The position numbers and the translations under genes are program-made. The notes under the pieces were generated by a model, which was not told the DNA's origin, searched no databases, and saw only the letters and a list, made by a program, of their open reading frames with translations. Shown here piece after piece: positions 9,553-22,152 of a stretch of 64,000 nucleotides of DNA (position 1 is the first letter of the stretch; each line of letters begins with the position of its first letter). This DNA comes from Cryptomeria japonica. Its lineage: Eukaryota > Streptophyta > Pinopsida > Cupressales > Cupressaceae. The stretch lies in contig NC_081412.1 in assembly GCF_030272615.1 (NCBI RefSeq), positions 694,780,083-694,844,082 on the forward strand, written 5' to 3'.

Positions 9553-9599
9553 TCTTTGAAACAACGCGACAAGCCGCATTGTCTCAAAGAGGGGCAAAA
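9553..9599 (+). promoter_or_regulatory. E1 pre-PPT stem-loop and polypurine tract
   Basis: Arms TCTTTGAAACAA (9553-9564) and TTGTCTCAAAGA (9579-9590) pair at 11 of 12 positions around a 14-base loop. The 3' arm runs into the polypurine tract AAAGAGGGGCAAAA (9586-9599), which touches the 3' LTR. The same arrangement occurs in E2 and E3. The tract primes plus-strand DNA synthesis; the hairpin is an observation whose role is unknown. Confidence 0.8.
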
Positions 9600-10383
9600 T
9601 GTAGACACCTAAAATTGTCATGTCTAATTAAATAAATATTTTATTTATTTAATTATTTAAGCCTAATCCTTCTATTAATTAAATAAATCTTTATTTATTT
9701 AATTAATTCATTTATCCTCTTCTAGCCTTATTTCTCATTTAAATAAATACATTTATTTATTTAAACTATCATTTTCCTAAATTAAATAAATATTTTTATT
9801 TATTTAATTATCCTACTTCTTCTATTAATTAAATAAATCTTTATTTATTTAATTAATTCATTAAATCTTTTTCTACACATGACACATGTCATTCATCTCT
9901 TAATTCATACACTACCTACCCCTTTCATTATTTTATTATTTATTTTACCTACCCTCTAATCATAGCCGACCTCCTTTTACACCTCTCAATCTTAACCCTC
10001 CATTTCATATTGTGTCTTCTATTTAAGGAGATGCTTTCTTCATTGTCAAACCCTAATGACACATGCTAATGATCTTTCATGCAACTTGGCTACACTACGA
10101 TCCTACTTGCAACCACATTCCGTTCTTTGTTGAGCTCTTGTGCATATAAAAATCTGAGAGCAAATATATCAAGCAATATCAATGGAGATAGGAAGAATGG
10201 AAATCAAAACCCTATTGGACATGTGATGGTATAATCTTTGTGATTTTGAGTTATTTTGCATTGTCTTAGGTTATCTTCATATGTTATGGTGGATCTTTGT
10301 TCATTGTTAGGCTAGGGTTTAGTGGTTGAATTCATTTAGCCTTTCAATATTGTTATTATTGTTATCCATTTTCACCATATACA
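9600..10383 (+). repeat. E1 3' LTR (784 bp)
   Basis: Starts TGTAGACACC directly after the polypurine tract and ends ATACA where the match to 1-242 stops. U3 contains several AT-rich palindromes of the form AATTAAATAAAT...ATTTATTTAATT (about 9630-9865). A TATA-like CTATTTAAG lies at 10019-10027, followed by TATAAAAATCTGAGAGC at 10145. E2's LTR also begins TGTAGACAC, while E3's begins TGTAATACCC. Confidence 0.92.
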
Positions 10384-10634
10384 GTGCCAAACAAGCCAAC
10401 ATGAAAACCCATAATATCATGGTTAGAGTCATGAGAAGAGGCATTGGAATTTGCATATACGGGACACTCAGAAGACTTACCCATTTGATTACTCTTTTGT
10501 TTCCATGATTGACTTGACTGATCAGGAATAATAGTTCCTCTCCATCCCTTCTTGACTGGTTCAGGTAACCCTTCATGCAACTTGTCTTGAGGTTTTTTCT
10601 TCATATAAGACCTAGTATTCCTTCTCCTCTTCAT
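10384..10634 (-). CDS. N-terminal gag-like fragment, cut by E1
   Basis: Starts at ATG 10634 on the minus strand and runs into the E1 LTR end, so only about 84 residues remain. The sequence is basic at the start (MKRRRNTRSYMKKK) and then polar, with no domain I recognise. It is called gag-like only because it is the first ORF after a primer site. The rest would lie left of E1, outside the window. Confidence 0.4.
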
Positions 10635-10954
10635 CTTGCTAACCTTGTGAAGTGACTATGGTTTTTTCTAAAAGAACACTGGTTTTTTTTTTACTTCAGA
10701 GTCACCACCCAATATCTTGGGAATAAAATATATAATTTCACATAGTGATTCACTTACAAGACACCTAACAATGAAACTGTTGATCTTTTAGAAAAGAACA
10801 GAATAGTATTCTAAGATTCTATGAGATAGATGAAGGATTTTATTTAGAAAGATAAACTCAATAATTTTCAGACTAAAACCAAGGGAACCTGGTTTAAACA
10901 CTTGTATGCAATAAAGATATAGATTTGCAGTATAAGACTTATCTTATTTGACTT

Positions 10955-10973
10955 TCCCCAGCAGAGTCACCAA
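10955..10973 (-). promoter_or_regulatory. Primer-binding site of the minus-strand element
   Basis: On the minus strand it reads TTGGTGACTCTGCTGGGGA, three bases after a possible LTR end in ACAACA (+ strand 10977). This form resembles primer sites of plant Ty3/gypsy elements. The tRNA is not assigned. Confidence 0.6.
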
Positions 10974-11792
10974 TTTTGTTGTTCTCCATTTTGAAAACTT
11001 CAATTTCTTCTCTTTAAAAGTGAAAATTACTGCCTCTGTGCTACAATGGAAGAGAACAACAAAAGTTTGAAATAAAGACAACAATATGAGGTTCCCAAAT
11101 TAAGAAACCTCCTACACTTTAAGCTTATAAAAGCTTGGGCAGGTGAACCCTTTTAAAGACTATTTTCTCACAAAAATAGTAAATGGTTTGCAGAAAACCA
11201 GTGTAAATTCTTGCAAACTTTCCTTACTGGCCAGTACAACTAAACCTAAATGGAAAGTTGATTTGAATTTTGAAAAGGATCACAAAATGCACCCAAAAAC
11301 CCAACAAGTAAACTAGTGTCTTATCTGGGCAACAGAGACATCTATAACAAAATGCAACCTGACAAGAGAAACTAATACACAAATCACAAATTATTGATCT
11401 ATCAACTCTAAATATGCCTGACATATACATAATCCTAATCTGCACTAGACTTCATCATCTAATCCACACCAAGAGTACTGATATCAATGACATTGTTCAA
11501 AGTACTTCATATTTTTCTCCTTAAGAAAAAGACTCAGAACAACTTCATTAGATGCCTAACAAATCATTCAAATGAGCAATCCTTGATTACTTAAATGAAA
11601 TAAACACCAGCACAATGACATAGAGACAATGCAAATCTAGATTTTAATTCTTTGGACTGTATATTTCATTTCTCTGTCAAAAGGTTACAATTACTTCATT
11701 TTTAACTCAGAAATTGCTAAGAGAAAGGCCTGTATTAATTTTGCCAGAGTTTAGCTACAAAAGTTTTGTGTCCCTTTTCTAGGTAGCCTTGG

Positions 11793-11806
11793 TGTCCTTT
11801 TATAGA
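11793..11806 (-). promoter_or_regulatory. TATA box of the minus-strand LTR
   Basis: TATAAAAGGACACC on the minus strand, about 820 bases upstream of the LTR end at 10977. It is well placed for an LTR promoter and would make the region to its right U3. Confidence 0.45.
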
Positions 11807-12261
11807 AATCAAGATGCAACAAACTTCAAACCATCTAGAAGAAAAATCTTACCCGAACAGTCATTTAATGCAAAAGTGACATATCTGTGCCATTGCAATT
11901 GAGGGAGAAATCTAAAATTCCTTCTAGGATGCATGCATCATTAATTCACTGGGCATTCACTTGGAAAATGGCCGAAAGGGTAGGCTTCTATTACCAAAAA
12001 ATGGTTGCAACAACCGGCAACTACATAATGCCAGTGGATCATCTTGTGCCAGAGAATTGATGAGTTCTTATCATAGAGTGGTGAACCATTATGTTCTTCA
12101 CATATCTCCCTATAGATCTCCTAGGTACCTCTCACCAATCTATTTTCATCTTGAAGAGATGTCATATGAAACTTGCATAGCTCTGCTAATATTTCTTTTG
12201 AATATTTAAAATTCTTTGGCGCCAATGGATCAGGAGGCCTTCTCTCTCAGCACTTTTCCTT

Positions 12262-14665
12262 TAGTTGCCAAGTGACGACCTTTAAAGTTCAGATGTATTT
12301 CTGTTGCAGTATAGCGACAACCATCTGATCATGGGAAACTAACATGCCTTTTAACTTCACTAAGTAATCCACTTAGAAACAGGCCCCACCACCTAGTCTT
12401 TGGTTGCTTAAAAACTTAACCGCTACTGCACTTGGCCTGTAGAAAATCCAATCTTTCTAACTGAAGAATAAACCCTAAGATCTTGAGGTCACTATCCCAA
12501 AAATACTTGTCATGGGTTGTACTTGACTGCAAAATCAGATTCTTTGGATCGAGAGCCATCCACTGATATTTGACAAATCCATATCTAGGAAGAAATTAAC
12601 CCTCGTAGATCTCGGCCAAATGTCACCACCAAGTTTGCTTGTTAGTCCCTCTAGACTCCACCTATCTTGCCACTTCATCAGTTGCCAAGTCACAGCCATT
12701 AACATCTAAGCACCTCTATCTTGTAGTATGGTGACAACCGTAGATCTTCTTTGAACTTGCTTGTTCTTTACTTCCTCCAAACTGCTCTTCCTTTCTATCG
12801 GGCCCCACCGCTTGGTCGCCAAGTCGCGGCTTTTAGCCATTGAGGAAATTTTTGTTGTGACTTGGCAACAACCATTGATCTCCCTTGAATCATTGTTGAT
12901 CTTTCTTGACTTAACTAGCCCTTATCTTGCCTGTGCAACTCCCTCTATCACTTTCTCTTCTGACAGGCCCAACATGTGGCACATCCTGATTTGCCTTTGG
13001 ATCCATCTAGATGGCCACCTAGTCTTGCCACTAGACTTGGGCCTGCCACTTATTCTCCCTAAGCCCACCTGAACTGCCACCTTAGCTACCACCTAGTCAC
13101 TCGCTATGTCGCATGTGATAACCATTGAGCACTTTCACATGGTAGTATAGCTACGGCTATAGATCTTCCCTCAAGTTGCTTGATCCTTAACATCTAGGCT
13201 GCTTTCCTTTTAGCACATGTGCTTTGTTGCCAAGTTGCATGGGATATTTCATGAGCACTTTTGCATCGCGACATGGAAACAATCATTAGATCATCTCACC
13301 TGGCCATCATATCGGCTTAACCTGCTCGGCCTTTACCCTCTCTGAATGGCTCTCACCTATGCCATAGTTTCACCACTTGGCATCTCTGGATTCGCTCTGA
13401 GATCTTCTTGGACTCCACCTATCAACCTTTGGTTTTCCACCTAACCCACCTAGACCACCAATTCATCTCCAACGGGCTTACCACTTCCTTTGGCTTGTTT
13501 GGCATCAGCCTTTCGACCAAACTGCCTCTTCAGCTAGCCATCATTTTGTCTCATCAAAACTAGAGTTTAATCGATGCCTTCACTTTTTGATGGAACTGGT
13601 TGATGTTTCTTTGATGTTCCCTTGTCGATGGAGCCGAGCATTTGGTGAACTAATTTCACATCTCATGGATACCTTAGTTTCATCGAAACCCTTCATTTCG
13701 ATGAAACTGATGACTTCACTGAGTCCACTTTGAGATCTATCGAAGCCATGGTCTGCTTGATATACACCTTGATGACATGCCACCTATCTACCATGTCACA
13801 CCCTTTGATTGGCTCTAGAGTTTACAACTGGGTGCCACCTACCACAAGGGTACTCATTCTTATCTCTCCACTCTGACACCTTAGCATGACCTCCACTAAC
13901 CATCGGAATGAACCACCTACCTTGACTGCTTGCACTAACTTTCGGCCATGGTTTACTACTAGTGGTTTGTCACCAGGTCGCAGCCGATATCTGGTGAGCA
14001 TTTATATGTTGCGACATAGTGACAACCCTTGGATCCATCTTGATCACCATTGATCTTTGTTGATCTGCTTGACCCTTAGCCCCTCTGAGTGGCTACATCC
14101 TATGCCATGCTGTCATCATGTGTTCGCCACTTGTCGGACACCTCAGCAACTATGTGTCACCATGGGGCACCTCATGACTTTCTTAGTGCCTACCTCAGTG
14201 CCACCTGGCCTGCCAGCTCATCAGTTGCCAAGTCCTGATTGTTAATAGTCGAGCACCTTCGTCTTGTGGTATAGCGATGGTCGTGGATCTGCATTCAACC
14301 TACTGGCTGTTTAACTTGCCCTTTTACTACAAAATTTTGGGTACTTTGAGATGCGCATAGGGGACCCACACTTTTTTGAGCTGCCACTTGCTAAAAGCCT
14401 TTAAGCTTTGACACTATGAATGTGTGTGGCTTTATGTTTAAATACTAAAATGCTCCTCCCCACCACCAATGTGGGATAAATGGTTTTCCTTAGCCCTTTC
14501 CATCGAGTCATCAGGATAGTCTGAAAACCTGACTTCTGATCTTCTTGGACTCACTATGCTTTGCACCTTTCTCATGGGTCCCACCACTTAGTCACCATGT
14601 CACGACAAATAACCATCAAGTACATTTGGGTTGCGGTATAGCGATAGCCACGAGATCAATAGGAA
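12262..14665 (-). repeat. About eight diverged copies of a 75-base module
   Basis: A module recurs near 12262, 12680, 12815, 13095, 13225, 13965, 14222 and 14590. On the plus strand each has a GCCAAGTCGC-type start, a GAGCAC-type middle, and GGTATAGCGACAACCAT-like sequence leading to GATC. Copies are diverged and separated by 55-670 bases of unrelated GC-richer sequence. The small ORFs across the region are not shared between copies, so it appears non-coding. By position these would lie in U3 of the minus-strand LTR. Confidence 0.6.
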
Positions 14666-15149
14666 CCTGCTTGATCTTTAGGAAGCCCGACAGAGACATA
14701 GGAAAAGACTTAAAACTTAGGAAAAATTAAAACTTATCAAAACCTGCCCAGGCCTAGACTTAAAAGGGACCCCTCTTGACGATGCACAGACCCTTCCACT
14801 TAAGTAGAAAAAGGCAATGAGCAAAGAGCTTAGATAAAAAGAAGGACATTTTGAACCTTGAACCTTGAACCGATTTGCAAATGGTTCAAAATAGACATAA
14901 CGCACTCTCACTTGCTTAGTAAAAAATATTACAAAGTCACGTCTCACGTAAGAGAAACGATTGAACCTTGAACTTTAAACCAAAAAGGTTCAAAGGTTCA
15001 AGTTCAATATGAATTACAATAATATGCTACAAAGGTTTAATTTTTCTAAATGTTTTCATAGAAAAGCAAAAATCCTAAACCCTCTGAATTTTATAGGTCC
15101 CAACAGGGCAATCCCCTTGTGCCAGGGCTATCTAGGTTTCTATTTAGCT

Positions 15150-17292
15150 GCAAGACCAAAAGTTTGGAATCTGCTCTATGTATGCCCCTAATGACTATAG
15201 AGAGAGGGGGGAACTGGCTAGCAGGACTGGAAGACATCCCTTGCATTGTGGGGGGGGGACTTCAATATGATTGAATCTACCAATGATAAAAAAAGGAGGC
15301 AATAAGTTTGAATGGAAGGGTATGGAAAGGTTACAATGGGATAGAATGATCAATAAACTACATGTTTTTGACCCTATTGTTGGAAGGAAAGACCAACTGA
15401 ACACTGTATGGTTCACCTAGTGTAATTACCAGTAGTTGAATAAGAGAATCTATTGCAAGCTAGACAGACTTTACTTCAATAAAAACCACTTTGGTATTGG
15501 TAAAGGAGCTAATGGAGATCACTACTCTATCTCCCCATACACACTATCAGACCCACCACTCCATAATAATGGGAATAGAAATCTCCCCCTCTAGTCACCC
15601 CCCTCTTCAAGACCTCCTTCCTTCACTTTAAACACTAGGCTCTTGGAGGATGAGGATCTCTACTCTGCCTTGGACCTCATCAGACTTTTGAACATGAAAG
15701 ACCAGAACCAACTCTCTAATATTGATAAATGGAACCTGAACATCAGAATTTGGAACACCCTCTACCAAACAATAGGAAGAAAGAAAGCTAAGGATGCTAG
15801 GTGGGTTGAAAGGATACTTCAGGAAGATCTTTGTAACGTAGAGATGAATCTTCAGAAATCACCTAATGATGAAAGCCTTACTAACACCCTGGTGTCAATC
15901 AAAAACCACCTTAGGAAGATCCAGAATGAGAAAATTAGAGGGTTGAAAACCAAGACCAAATTAAATTGGTTGGACTCGGGAGACAAGGGCTCAAAATTTT
16001 TCTTCCAATTGCTTAAGGTCAAAGAGGAAAAAGAGAACATCAATGCTATCTGGGATAACAATAGCCATATTAGAGACTGCGAGGAGATCCTAAAGTGCTT
16101 CACCTAGTTCTACCAAAATTTATTCACTACAGAAGAGTTAAATGATGAACATAGGGCTGCCAGGGTGCTCATTAAGGAATTGATCCCACCTAAGCTTAAT
16201 GAGGAGGATTATGAGTTTGTAGGGAAACCCATCTCAAAAGAGGAAATTGAAAAAGCCATCTCCTCAATGGGAAATGATAGATCCCTTGGACCAGATGGCT
16301 TTCTGATGGAATTTTACAAGAAGAACATTAGGTGGATTATTGGTGACCTCCACAACCTATATCTAGAAGCTATTAATAAAGGAACCCTGGGCAAAGAAAT
16401 CAACCAAGGGATCATCAAGCTCATCCCTAAGGAGGGGGATTAAGACATTTCTAAAGAATTGGAGGCCTATCACACTACTAAATGTCTCATATAAGATATT
16501 GGCCAAAGTGGTGGCTAATAGGCTGATTAAAATCCTTCCAAACATAATCAGCCCCACCCAAACATGATTTGTTAAAGGTAGATATATCCTAGAAAATTTG
16601 GTAACCTGCTGGGAATCTCTTGAGTGGGCTAAGGACTCAAGACAGAATGAGGCCATGCTATTGATTGATTTTGAAAAGGAATATGATAGGATAGAGTGGA
16701 GATTCATAATTCAGATGTTAGTAAGTTTGGGGTTTTCAAAGACATTTTGACATTACTCTGCGAGCCCAATGTTGTTGTTGATGTAAATGGAAATAGATAT
16801 GGTAATATTATTCTTTCTAGGTCAATAAGATAGGGTTTCCCACTTGCCCCAACCTTATTTGTGTTGGTTGTTGATGCTATGCACTATGTTCTTAAGGATT
16901 TTTATATAACCCCCAGGGTCAAAGGCATCTCTCTCCCTAATAAAGAGGAAATCATCAATGTTCAGTTTGTTAATGATACATCTATTCTGTTAACCTTGGA
17001 AGAGGAGAATTTATCCTCTCTGTTGTACAATATTGAAATCTTTTGTATGGCCTCAGGAAACAAAATTGCTCTCCACAAATCTACCTTGCTAGGATGGACT
17101 GATTCCCCTCCCAACTGGATGACAAAATTTGACTTGAAATGGGGAGGACCAAACATGATCACTAGATATCTAGGTATTCCTTTCTCTGTTTCCTTGAATC
17201 TAAAACAAATGTGGGAGTGGTTCAAGAATAAGGTGGATGAAAAACTCACCAAATGGAATAGGAACTTCCTCTCCCTGGCAGATCAGTTTTAG
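15150..17292 (+). pseudogene. LINE endonuclease remnant and reverse transcriptase
   Basis: A broken endonuclease segment near 15240 reads as a GGDFN-type motif after allowing for one extra G in a G run. The RT part is split over frames: 15643-16443 holds LNWLDSGDKGSKFFFQ and GPDGFLMEFYKK, then a frameshift leads to WRPITLLNVSYKILAKVVA (about 16458-16515). In 16861-17292, the catalytic box reads FVNDT where active LINEs have a (Y/F)xDD form, so the second Asp position has changed. Several in-frame stops remain. Inactive. Family known from plant L1 elements. Confidence 0.82.
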
Positions 17293-17475
17293 GTCTGTCA
17301 AAAAATCTTGTTGTAATATAACATCTAGTGCTCCTCAGCCTAGCAATTCAGTAATTACCAGTTCAATTATCTTCAAAAACAAATCAAGAAATTTCTATGG
17401 TCGGATGGGAAGGGGAATAGGAAGCAACATGCTGTAAAATGGGAGTGGTGTGTTAGATCTAAGATGTAGGGGGGT

Positions 17476-18541
17476 ATGGGCCTCAAAGACCTCAAAATTC
17501 AAGGCATTTCCTTTGCTGCCAAGTGGATTTTTAAAGCCCTTGATGGCAATGAACATTGGAAAGTTCTAATTAGACATAATATACAACACTCCACCCCTAA
17601 AAAGGCAAAGAATTGGAATAACTTGCCCATGTGGGACCCGATTGTGGGTAATTTTGAGATCTCTCCTATGGGATCAAAAGTCTTCAAGTCTATATGGAGA
17701 GCTTGGAACCATGTCATACAATTCATCAGTAATAGGGGCATTGTTGATAATAAGCATTCTCTCAACTTGGGCAGATCTATATGGTGTAATACTTTACATA
17801 ATGGAAAGCAGTTGGCCTACCTTCAAGGATGCTCTGCCTTGAAGTGGCACAACTTAGGACTGGTTACTTTTGAACACATCTTGAAAGACAATTCCCTAAT
17901 CTCTTAGGATACCCTTAGCTCAAAATTCAACCTCCTCATTTCCCAAGCCAGAACCTACAATGTCCTCAAGATTGCACTCGAACCCATCCTCTCCTCACCT
18001 GCCCCTTCTTTGCTCTCCCCAATCTGCTCCCTTGGTTGGGGCGATGGCTCTCCCGTTGCTCTAATGAAGGCCAAACTAATCTACTCTTCCCTTGTTGACT
18101 CCAAAGATATCCTAACCCATCTCAACAATATCTGGAACCTCACCTGGGATTCTAAAATGTGGCATTCTAATCTCTTGAGATTCCGGTCTACTGCGACTGA
18201 ACCAAAAAAGAAGTTCTTTGCCTGGAAAATTTTGCTTCACAAGCTTCCTCTTAAGGACAAAAATGGCAACTCCCTATTGTGTAAATTGTGTCATCTCCCT
18301 GAGTCTGTGCTACATATTTCTTTTGAATGTCATTTTGCTAAAGAGGTGTGGGAATTCTTTGGTTTTTCAGTTGATAATAAATGTCTTTCTATTGATGAGG
18401 TGGTACTTGGTTATATTAAAGGTGGCAAGAAATGTGCTAATCTCTTTTGTTCTATTCTCTCTTTGGGAATTCTTTGGATCATTTGGAAATATAGGAATGA
18501 TGATGTGTTTATTGGAAAGGGTAGATACCTCACTGAGTCTC
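17476..18541 (+). pseudogene. LINE ORF2 C-terminal region with zf-RVT-like domain
   Basis: Continues the LINE ORF2 after RT in one frame with a stop near 17905. Residues AWKILLHKLPLKD and CKLCHLPESVLHISFEC match the zinc-binding region found at the C-terminus of plant LINE ORF2 (two Cys, then His and Cys). The frame is cut by TRG-A at 18541 and resumes at 24457. Confidence 0.75.
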
Positions 18542-19329
18542 TGTTAGGATTCCCAAAGATATTGAGAGGGGGGGTGAATCAGTATCTAACCGGTTATATA
18601 ATTTTCTTAACTTAAAACATGTAAAGCATATCAATATTGTATACCGGTAAACAAAAAGTAATGCAATAAATAGAGAAAACAACAACCACATGAAAAGCAC
18701 ACAATAACACAGTAGTTTAACAAGGAAATCCGGTGTGGGAAAAACCTCGGTGGGATTTGTGACCTGCAATATTTACTTACTGGCCAATAAGAGAATATTG
18801 CTGCTACAATAGGGGCCTACACATGCAGGAAGGCCAAGTGACTAGAGCTCACTGCTCAATTACAAAATGGGAAGTCTCACTGACTTACAATATGGATTAT
18901 GCAAATCCAATGTCTTGTACTACTTCAAAATAGCATCTACTATGCCAAATCCAGTACCGGTTTTAGTTCTGCTTCATACATAAACCCTTAACCTATAATT
19001 CACATAATAGGTCTACCTTATTTCACCTATCTTCTTACTTACCAAATGTTCTATAACGATCTCATACATATATGAGTCATTTTACAACTTGCCAAGTCAG
19101 CTTACAATTATTTTACAATTAATTAGAAAATATATTATAAACAAAATTCCTGTCGGCCTGGGTGCCGATATACTTCCTTTTATTGTCAGTGTTCTATGTG
19201 CCAGTGTAGAGTCTGTCATTGCCGATGTCGGTATATTTTCTTGTTGGTATCATATGATTGTAGGGTTGCCATCAATGACAAAACCTTCAATCACCTACAA
19301 TATCTCATTGGAGTGTGCATTTTCCAACA
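18542..19329 (-). repeat. TRG-A 3' LTR
   Basis: 788 bp. Matches 23691-24451 and, on the opposite strand, the TRG-B LTRs. The plus-strand left end is TGTTAGGATTCCC; the right end AACA is followed by the complement of the polypurine tract at 19330-19345. Confidence 0.9.
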
Positions 19330-19582
19330 ATCTCCCCCTTTGGCATTGATGACAACACTCATGAGAAAAATCCAAAAAGTGTCATCTAAAAAGAATCTGC
19401 CAGAATTGTCTTACCAAAAATTGTGTACCAAAAAAAATATGTGCTCCCCCTAACTTGATGAGCCATTTTCTGATTATTTTTCTCATTACCACTACTCCCC
19501 CTTTGGCATCAATGACAAAGGTTGTCAAAGTTTCAATTGAGTGTGGTTTCCAGCTTTATCCTTGTAACCGGTTGGTTCCAAT

Positions 19583-22152
19583 CTAAAAAAGGTTTGCCAA
19601 TACCAAATTCAGGCTCTCAGTGAACCATTCATTGTTTTTTAATGTGGATTTTGTCCTCTGAATTGTACCGGTGAGGTGTTGTATTTGATGTTCTGATGTT
19701 TTCTATCCTTGAAATAGAGCCTCAGATATCTCTTTTCTCAGGGAGGCGAGGTAGTCCAATCTTGGACTATGTTTCCATTTTAGATCTTTTGCCTTTCTTG
19801 TTATACTTTCCTTCTCTCTTTCCAATTTTAGAAGTTCCTCCTCAAAACCTATTATTTTCTGCTCAAAAACTAATAATGCTTCAGATGAATTTATGAAGTT
19901 GTCAGCTAATTTATTTATTTCTTCATGTACCTTGCTGATCTTCTTGTCTATATCTACTAACAAAAAGTTTGTTTTGCATGTTCATTGTCTATATTGACTT
20001 TCTGAGTGTCAATGTTCATTGTATATAACACCTCAGAATCAGGATTTGTGTCCTCAAGTGGTATGTCCATACTCTCGCTAGCCGTTTGATTGTCAGTAGT
20101 AACTACCGGTGGAGTATCTAGAGGTGGTGGGGATAAGTTGTTTGTTATTTTTATGTTGGGTGGTCCACCAACCTTTCCTTTTCCCTTATCCTTTTGATAT
20201 ACCTTGATGGGTTTAGGGCTTTGATACTCTTCCTACTTTTCCTTCTCTACAAGGAATATGTCCCATGCATTAGTTGTTTCTTCTATTACCTCATTCACTC
20301 TCCCTACCATTAGTGCTACATGCCGGTGAGCAGTTGAAAATACTGACCGGTTAGCCTCTGAGATCAATTTATCTATCTCATCAAGTGAGTTGACAGGATG
20401 TACAACAAGTAATTTTTAAATTTTTATTTTCTTATCAAGCTCAATAATACCCACTCTCCTAGCTTCAAGTCTGTTGTAGAGATTTGTTGGTATTTCATCA
20501 ACAACTTGCATCAAAAATTTCTTAAAAATATCTAAGTGTAATATTACATTGTTCTCTACTTTATCTTTGTCATCATGTAATAATGTGTTATACATTTTGC
20601 TAATATTTTTCAATTTGCCATCCTCAGTAACTTCATCTAGTAATTTATCAATAGGAGCTATGGACTTCTTCTTAGGTGTCACCTTTTTCTTCTTCGGAGT
20701 TAATTTCTTTGTTGGGGGGCTTACTGCCTGTTGTTTCTATCTTGTTCTTCTAGGAGAAGGTGAAGATACTAGTGAATATTTCCTTTTTCTCACAACTCTT
20801 TTGAATGCAGCTGGTATGTCACTTTCTGAAGAATTTCCAACCAATGAAAGGTGAGTTTCTGATTGAAGTGATTCTAACTCATCTTCAATAATACCAGTTC
20901 ATTTAAGTACATCTTGTTTAATAGCTTTTGCTTGCTTGGATCCTTTTCTAACTGTTGCCTCAACCTTTTTAACATTTTTCTTGGATTGAATTTGTTTTTT
21001 GATAGTCTCAGCACTGCCAAATACTTCTTCTTTAGGTTCCTTAGGTGCTTCTAGGAGGGTTTTTGCATATGTTTCTATTATGTGGTCATCAGTTTCATAC
21101 CCCATTTTAGTAACCTAGATGGTTCTTGGGATAACTGCATCCATCCAAATTTCATCCTTCTTTATTACAAAATAGATTTCATCCTTATACTTGTCCACAA
21201 TTTCTTGTGACAATCTAACTTTGGTCTTCATTCGGGCCTTCAATGCCTGAAAATACTCATTTATGTTCTTTTCTCTATTTTCTCCCATGTTATTCAGTAA
21301 ATCTAACAACTGTTTGCCTACCGGTATATCAAAACCAAAATTTCTAATACCAATACAGGGTACTTGTTTGGTTATGTGCAACATGAGACAAACAAGTAGG
21401 TTTCCAAATCTGAATGTTCCCTTTTTGTCTTTCTTTATCTTTCCCAAATTGTCAATCAGTTCATCTTTAAGCCATTCACACACATCTATTCTTGCATTAT
21501 CATTAATCATATCATAGGCACTTTTAATGCATAGGCTAGAGACTGAGTTTAACCTATTTTCATGTGTAGTTTTGTAGCCTAAGATCATACTGATGAATTT
21601 CACATTGATATCCATTACATCATTTACCCTTAAAGATCTCTTATTAGATGTTGCACCGGTTAGGTTTATCACTAGGTCATTTGAGACCTTCTTTGTTTTG
21701 TCAGGTCTGTTACCGGTGGAGGGTAACCCTATCACAACCTTTACTGCTTCTTTTGTGATTTTGTGAACTGAGTCCAACTAGAAGAATGCACCATGTACCC
21801 TACTTAGTACTATTCTTATAACACCCTTGGGAAAATTCGGGACAGTGAGAATTTTAGTGAAACCTAGGTTTTCAACTATCTTGTGTTCAAGTTTGATATT
21901 TTTGGATTCATCAAAAATTATAGATTTATACATATTCTTAATTTCCTCATCACCTAATTCCTCAATATGACAATGTATATACATTCTAGGGTCTTCAGCA
22001 AAAACTACTCCCTTAGGAATTTTAGAAAATGCACCAATGTTATCATCTTTCTTGGCAATTTCAGGAACTAACTAAAATATGGGTCTAGGGCATTTAATAA
22101 CTTCGACAATAGTAGGGTTTGCAATGAATTCAGGAGTAGATGAGGAAGCCAT
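19583..22152 (-). pseudogene. TRG-A ORF2, unrecognised protein
   Basis: Begins MASSS at 22152. The frame is shared by several long open stretches broken by single stops until about 20400; the C-terminal coiled coil (about 19963-19703) is in another frame, so there is at least one frameshift. About 850 codons. Landmarks: IKCPRPIF near residue 20, LDSVHKITKEAVKVVIGLPS near residue 126, HENRLNSVSSLCIKSAYDMI near 193, GTFRFGNLLVCLMLHITKQV near 236, a Lys-rich stretch (TPKKKKVTPKKKS), then a coiled coil. TRG-B has a homologue lacking the middle. I do not recognise a family; no RT, protease or nuclease motif is visible. A structural or nucleic-acid-binding role is possible from the basic and coiled-coil parts, but this is inference. 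Confidence 0.6.

Larger units (their letters stand above)
1..10383 (+). mobile_element. Tat-lineage Ty3/gypsy element E1, pol-deleted, 5' end outside window
   Basis: The first 242 bases repeat the last 242 bases of the element (10142-10383) with three substitutions, so they are the 3' part of the 5' LTR and the end of the 3' LTR. Between them lie a primer site, a long leader, a gag-protease frame, an integrase C-terminal tail, an antisense plant-mobile-domain gene and a polypurine tract. Reverse transcriptase, RNase H and the integrase core are absent, so E1 would be non-autonomous. The low LTR divergence points to a fairly recent insertion. E1 interrupts a minus-strand element whose gag resumes at 10384. 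The 5' flank is outside the window, so the target-site duplication cannot be checked; GTGCC at 10384-10388 is the 3' candidate. Confidence 0.9.
10384..15040 (-). mobile_element. 5' part of a minus-strand LTR retrotransposon, interrupted by E1
   Basis: On the minus strand, reading right to left, a long LTR-like region is followed by a primer site (10973-10955) and a gag-like start (10634) that stops where E1 begins. The right-hand LTR boundary and second LTR are not visible, so the end at about 15040 is a guess. A TATA box on the minus strand at 11806-11793 supports the orientation. Rearrangement is possible. Confidence 0.5.

Noticed and set aside
15031-15060. TTTAATT at 15036 as LINE target-site duplication with 25065
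   Set aside because: Only seven AT-rich bases match, and the sequence upstream does not match the E2 LTR as it should.
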